DNA of 64,000 nucleotides from Bacillota bacterium. GTDB lineage: Bacteria > Bacillota > Bacilli > Paenibacillales > NBRC-103111. Positions 61,160 through 64,000 of this stretch are shown here, in pieces. The position numbers and the translations under genes are program-made. Below the pieces are notes generated by a model. It saw only the letters and a program-made list of their open reading frames with translations, had not been told where the DNA came from and made no database searches. The number at the start of each line of letters is the position of its first letter. The first letter of the stretch is position 1. Where the stretch lies: assembly GCA_023388055.1 (NCBI GenBank), contig JAEWGW010000006.1, forward strand, positions 73,065 through 137,064, in the 5' to 3' direction.

Positions 61160-61645
61160 ATGTCACATCCCGAACAGGCGTATTTGGATAAATTTTTCCC
61201 CAATGGGCATGAGCTTCCCCAGGACAGGCTGATTCCGGCAATCCTGAGCCAGAACGGCCGGACGGAAATGATGTTTCTGATCAAGGCCGGGGAGCCCCAG
61301 GCGGAGCTGCTTGGACCGGAACGGGACGCCTTGATGTCCCATACCGATATTTCCGTACAGCTGATGGATACTCCGGATCAAAAAGGGGTGCCCGATCTGC
61401 GTATCGGGTTGGAGCTGACCTATCCGGATGCGGTGGTCCGGTTCCATGCGGTCATTACCGACGAAACCGGGCAGAAGCAGGCTACGCTGGCAACGGCACT
61501 GCTTCAGGTGCGGCGGATTGCTTTCTTTTTTACGGATGCGGGCATGCAGTTTATTTCCTTCAAGGCCTTCGATTGGCAGCCGGAGGGAATGCCCCACCTG
61601 CAGAACATTATGACTGATATTAATCGAAAAGGAACGTGTACATGA
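61160..61645 (+). CDS. Uncharacterised 161-residue protein before the RNA helicase
   Basis: No family is recognised. The protein is soluble, alpha/beta, with strands TEMMFLIKAG, LRIGLELTYP and VVRFHAVIT. ATG 61160 follows CAGGAGG (61146-61152). Its stop overlaps the helicase start by ATGA, so it is coupled to it; a role in RNA metabolism is a contextual guess. Confidence 0.68.
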   Translation: MSHPEQAYLDKFFPNGHELPQDRLIPAILSQNGRTEMMFLIKAGEPQAELLGPERDALMSHTDISVQLMDTPDQKGVPDLRIGLELTYPDAVVRFHAVITDETGQKQATLATALLQVRRIAFFFTDAGMQFISFKAFDWQPEGMPHLQNIMTDINRKGTCT

Positions 61646-63354
61646 GCGAAATGCCTTTTGCATCATTGGGAATCTCCCAACCCTATATTAAGAAGCTCCG
61701 GGAAGAGGGTATTGTGACGCCCACTCCCATTCAGGAAGCGGCCATTCCGATTCTGCTCACCGGCAAGGATCTGATCGCCCAGGCCCAGACCGGTACAGGT
61801 AAAACCCTTGCGTTTGCGCTGCCGCTTCTGGCAGATTTCGACGCGGAGTATCCCCATGTCCAGGGCCTGATTATCACCCCTACCCGGGAGCTGGCCCTGC
61901 AGATAACCGCTGAGCTGAAAAAGCTGGCTCCTCTGGCAGGCGCCCGTATCCTCGCCGTATACGGCGGGCAGGACGTGGAAGCCCAAAGCCGCAAGATGAA
62001 GGGCAATCCGGCTATTGTTGTCTGTACCCCGGGACGTCTGGTGGACCATATGCGCCGGGGCAACATCGACCTGGGCCGGGTGCGCAAGCTGGTGCTGGAC
62101 GAAGCGGACCAAATGCTGCACATGGGCTTCCTGACGGATGTGGAGGCGATTATCCGGCGTCTTCCCAACGCCAGACAAACCATGCTGTTCTCTGCCACCA
62201 TGCCTGACCAGGTGAAAGCGCTGGCCCGGAATTATATGAAGCAGCCGCAGGATGTGCGGATTCAAGGCAAGCAGGTGACGTTAGAGGAAATCCGCCAATT
62301 TGTGGTGGAAACGACAGACCGAGCCAAACAAGCCACCTTGTTCCGCATGCTGGAGGTTTATCAGCCGTTCCTGGCGGTGATCTTCTGCCGCACCAAGCTT
62401 CGCGCCAGCAAGCTGACGGAAGCCATGAAGGATAATGGCTTCAATGTGGACGAGCTGCACGGCGACCTGACCCAGTCCAAACGGGAGCAGGTGATGGAGC
62501 GCTTCCGCAAGGCAGATCTGCAATATCTGGTGGCGACGGATGTGGCCGCCCGCGGTCTGGACGTGGAAGGGGTCACCCACGTGTTTAACTATGACATTCC
62601 CCTGGACCCGGAATGGTATATCCACCGGATCGGACGCACCGGCCGGGCCAAACAAAGCGGCACTGCCATTACACTGGTGGCGGCCAAGGACCGAGGGCTC
62701 TTGGAGAAGATTGAGCGGGGCATTCATATGACTCTGAAGCGCCGGAGCATGGAGGAGTTTAACGTCCAGGCAATGGGAATGGATGAGGATGATGATTCGC
62801 TGGAGGGCAGAAGCGGCGATGATAGCGGTCGCAAGCGTGGTGCTTCCGGCGGCGGAGCCCGGCCGGCAGGACGCAGCCAAGGCGCACGGAGCGCAGGCGG
62901 TGGCGGCCGAAGCGCAGGCGAATGGGCGCCGCGGCGTGGCGGCGGCAAGGGAGCGGCCGCGCCGAAGGAAGGCGGCCGCCGGAGCAGCGGCAAGCCGGAG
63001 CGCAGCGGCACGTGGGGCGAGGCGAAGCCGGCTCGCGGTGGCGAAGGCAAGCCCGCGTACCGCGGCGGCAGCAGTGCCGGGGCTGGCGAAGGCAAGCCCT
63101 ACCGCGGCGGCGGCAGTGCCGGAGCTGGCGAAGGCAAACCCTACCGCGGCGGTGCCGAGGGTAAGGCGAAGCCGTACCGCAGCGGAGCAGGCGGAGGCGG
63201 CAATAGCGGTAGCGCGTTTGGCGGCAGCCGCAGCGGCAAGCCGTTCGGCAGCGGTAAACCGTCCGCTGGCGGCCGGCCGGCGTCTGGCGGCAGAAGCGCC
63301 GGACCAGCCAGAGGCGGCGAACGCCGCTCCGCACCGAAGGGACGCCGTCCGTAA
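61642..63354 (+). CDS. DEAD-box RNA helicase with RGG-like C-terminal tail
   Basis: The 570-residue protein has the Q motif (FASLGI...TPIQ), Walker A AQTGTGKT near residue 50, PTRELA, VLDEADQM, SAT, and HRIGRTGR. This is the CshA/DeaD type used for ribosome assembly, mRNA decay and cold growth. After residue 385 the protein is a Gly/Arg/Ser/Lys/Ala-rich tail of about 185 residues, longer than in most relatives, with three tandem GEGKPYRGG-type repeats encoded at 63040-63160 by repeats of 42-45 bp. It is likely disordered and RNA-binding. The tail DNA is notably GC-rich. ATG 61642 follows AAAAGGA by eight bases. Confidence 0.92.
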   Translation: MSEMPFASLGISQPYIKKLREEGIVTPTPIQEAAIPILLTGKDLIAQAQTGTGKTLAFALPLLADFDAEYPHVQGLIITPTRELALQITAELKKLAPLAGARILAVYGGQDVEAQSRKMKGNPAIVVCTPGRLVDHMRRGNIDLGRVRKLVLDEADQMLHMGFLTDVEAIIRRLPNARQTMLFSATMPDQVKALARNYMKQPQDVRIQGKQVTLEEIRQFVVETTDRAKQATLFRMLEVYQPFLAVIFCRTKLRASKLTEAMKDNGFNVDELHGDLTQSKREQVMERFRKADLQYLVATDVAARGLDVEGVTHVFNYDIPLDPEWYIHRIGRTGRAKQSGTAITLVAAKDRGLLEKIERGIHMTLKRRSMEEFNVQAMGMDEDDDSLEGRSGDDSGRKRGASGGGARPAGRSQGARSAGGGGRSAGEWAPRRGGGKGAAAPKEGGRRSSGKPERSGTWGEAKPARGGEGKPAYRGGSSAGAGEGKPYRGGGSAGAGEGKPYRGGAEGKAKPYRSGAGGGGNSGSAFGGSRSGKPFGSGKPSAGGRPASGGRSAGPARGGERRSAPKGRRP

Positions 63355-63378
63355 GCAGCGCGGCGCACAAACGGAGGA

Positions 63379-63410
63379 GACCGGCAGAGGAGACCCGCCG
63401 GTCTTTTTTT
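63379..63410 (+). terminator. Terminator of the RNA helicase gene
   Basis: GACCGGC (63379-63385) and GCCGGTC (63397-63403) form a perfect stem followed by seven T residues. Confidence 0.92.
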
Positions 63411-63418
63411 GCCGTGTC

Positions 63419-63672
63419 CCCACTCGTTTGGAGGGACACAAGGGCCATACAACGTCAGCTTTTTCACCGTTGTTGTTGCAGAGTTTTCACGAGTGGGACT
63501 GGAATGATGTGGTGGAACTGATATGATAAGTGTAATGTCCCCGACATGACAAGGGAAGCTAAACATTCCTGTGTAGGCTAAGAAAATGGCCTTGGACAAA
63601 AACAGGAGCGCCTCGTATGATGGGGGTATCACGGGTCGGATGCCCTACAAAACCCATCAGGAGGCGCTTACT
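63419..63672 (+). ncRNA. Candidate bridge-RNA region of the IS110 element
   Basis: IS110-group elements are known to encode a structured bridge RNA in the non-coding end before the transposase. Here CCCACTCGT (63419-63427) pairs perfectly with ACGAGTGGG (63489-63497), and a second structure at 63607-63668 nests AGCGCCTC/GAGGCGCT and GATGGG/CCCATC. The assignment as bridge RNA is inference. Confidence 0.4.
63607..63668 (+). promoter_or_regulatory. Hairpin that can sequester the transposase ribosome-binding site
   Basis: The right arm GAGGCGCT (63661-63668) contains part of the AGGAGG (63659-63664) that serves ATG 63673. Pairing with AGCGCCTC (63607-63614) would block translation of read-through transcripts. 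Confidence 0.55.
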
Positions 63673-64000
63673 ATGAAGTCTACAACATTACACGCTCTGA
63701 ATCAACGGATTGACCGGATTTCCACCCACCATGCCATCATCGGCATCGACATGGCCAAGGATATCCATGTGGCTCAACTGACCGACTACCGGGGGCGGGT
63801 TCTCACCACGCGGTCCCTGCCCTTCTCCAACACGCGCGATGGCTTTATCACGCTGCTCACCTGGATGCAGCAGGGCATGGTCAAACACGGCTTGACCGCG
63901 GTCCTTCTGGGCATGGAGCCCACCGGTCACTACTGGTTTAATCTGGCCAACTGGCTCTTGGAGCAAGGCCTGGAGGTGGTGTTGGTCAACCCGACCACCG
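63673..64000 (+). CDS. IS110-family DEDD transposase, N-terminal part
   Basis: The frame starts at ATG 63673 after AGGAGG and stays open to the window end (109 codons). It shows the DEDD transposase domain: IIGIDMAKDIHVAQ with Asp26 and GMEPTGHYWFNLANWL with the next acidic residue. These are typical of IS110/IS116 proteins (RuvC-like domain). The catalytic Ser-containing C-terminal domain lies beyond the window. It is read in the same direction as the helicase gene. Confidence 0.9.
   Translation, partial: MKSTTLHALNQRIDRISTHHAIIGIDMAKDIHVAQLTDYRGRVLTTRSLPFSNTRDGFITLLTWMQQGMVKHGLTAVLLGMEPTGHYWFNLANWLLEQGLEVVLVNPTT

Larger units (their letters stand above)
63411..64000 (+). mobile_element. 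IS110-family insertion sequence, left part (cut by window edge)
   Basis: The transposase at 63673 defines the element. Its left boundary is not certain; I place it shortly after the helicase terminator because IS110 elements have no terminal inverted repeats to mark it. The right end lies outside the window. Confidence 0.75.

Noticed and set aside
62281..63441. 386-residue minus-strand ORF
   Set aside because: It is the antisense shadow of the DEAD-box gene; the Ala/Arg-rich composition comes from the GC-rich tail of the real gene.
63688..63966. 92-residue minus-strand ORF at the window end
   Set aside because: The plus strand encodes the IS110 transposase with family motifs and a good ribosome-binding site over the same bases.

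Overview
The window looks like a chromosomal segment of a Gram-positive, spore-former-type Bacillota, most likely Paenibacillaceae (Paenibacillus or a close relative). This is an inference from moderately GC-rich coding DNA, strong AGGAGG ribosome-binding sites with many TTG/GTG starts, SigA-type promoters, a YesM/YesN-type two-component system beside a sugar ABC transporter, MrfA/MrfB (YprA/YprB) orthologues, secretin-less pilus operons, and copper-amine-oxidase-type 'stalk' proteins. No tRNA, rRNA or CRISPR array was seen.

Layout. 1-2050: the end of ribonuclease Z, then a MurA whose catalytic Cys is replaced by Asp. 2278-13816: a type IV pilus locus (pilB, pilT, pilC, major prepilin, pilD, pilM, pilN, pilO, a secreted stalk protein, two convergent minor pilins and a PilX-like protein with an AT-rich, beta-helix-like body). 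14012-20054: a DNA repair run (mrfA, mrfB, an Fpg/Nei glycosylase, nfo) ending in a small receiver-like protein. 20158-20931: an orphan ABC ATPase. 21396-33409: a Tad/Flp (type IVc) pilus operon that opens with a Ser/Thr kinase fused to a degenerate P-loop domain and closes with an FHA protein. In its middle a TadE-like protein carries what looks like a restriction-endonuclease-fold toxin domain. 33459-41896: housekeeping genes (Dabb protein, M42 peptidase, two ABC-F proteins, low-molecular-weight phosphatase, an exported FAD oxidoreductase). 41901-49358: a 56-residue protein with its own promoter and terminator, then a histidine kinase/AraC response regulator pair and a lipoprotein-dependent carbohydrate ABC importer. 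49471-52211: gluQRS and an aminotransferase under a dyad-rich promoter. 52282-55124: intergenic repeats around an OmpR-type two-component system, followed by an MacB/FtsX-like exporter. 58761-60732: MarR repressor divergent from an MFS exporter that has a putative leader peptide. 60820-63410: two unknown proteins and a DEAD-box RNA helicase with an RGG-like tail. 63411-64000: the left part of an IS110-family element that runs off the window.

How the parts fit. Two separate type IV filament machines sit about 8 kb apart, each with its own prepilin peptidase. The Tad operon has internal signalling parts (kinase plus FHA reader), suggesting phosphorylation control. The repair run supplies excision of bulky adducts (MrfAB) and base excision repair (glycosylase plus AP endonuclease).

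The most unusual signals are: (1) three intergenic copies of a 183-bp dyad whose four arms always lie at offsets 1, 51, 133 and 183 although arm sequence differs between subfamilies; (2) the TadE-like protein with a nuclease-like C-terminus; (3) the kinase/P-loop fusion paired with an FHA protein in a pilus operon; (4) the Asp-type MurA; and (5) the structured 5' region of the IS110 element, a candidate bridge-RNA locus.
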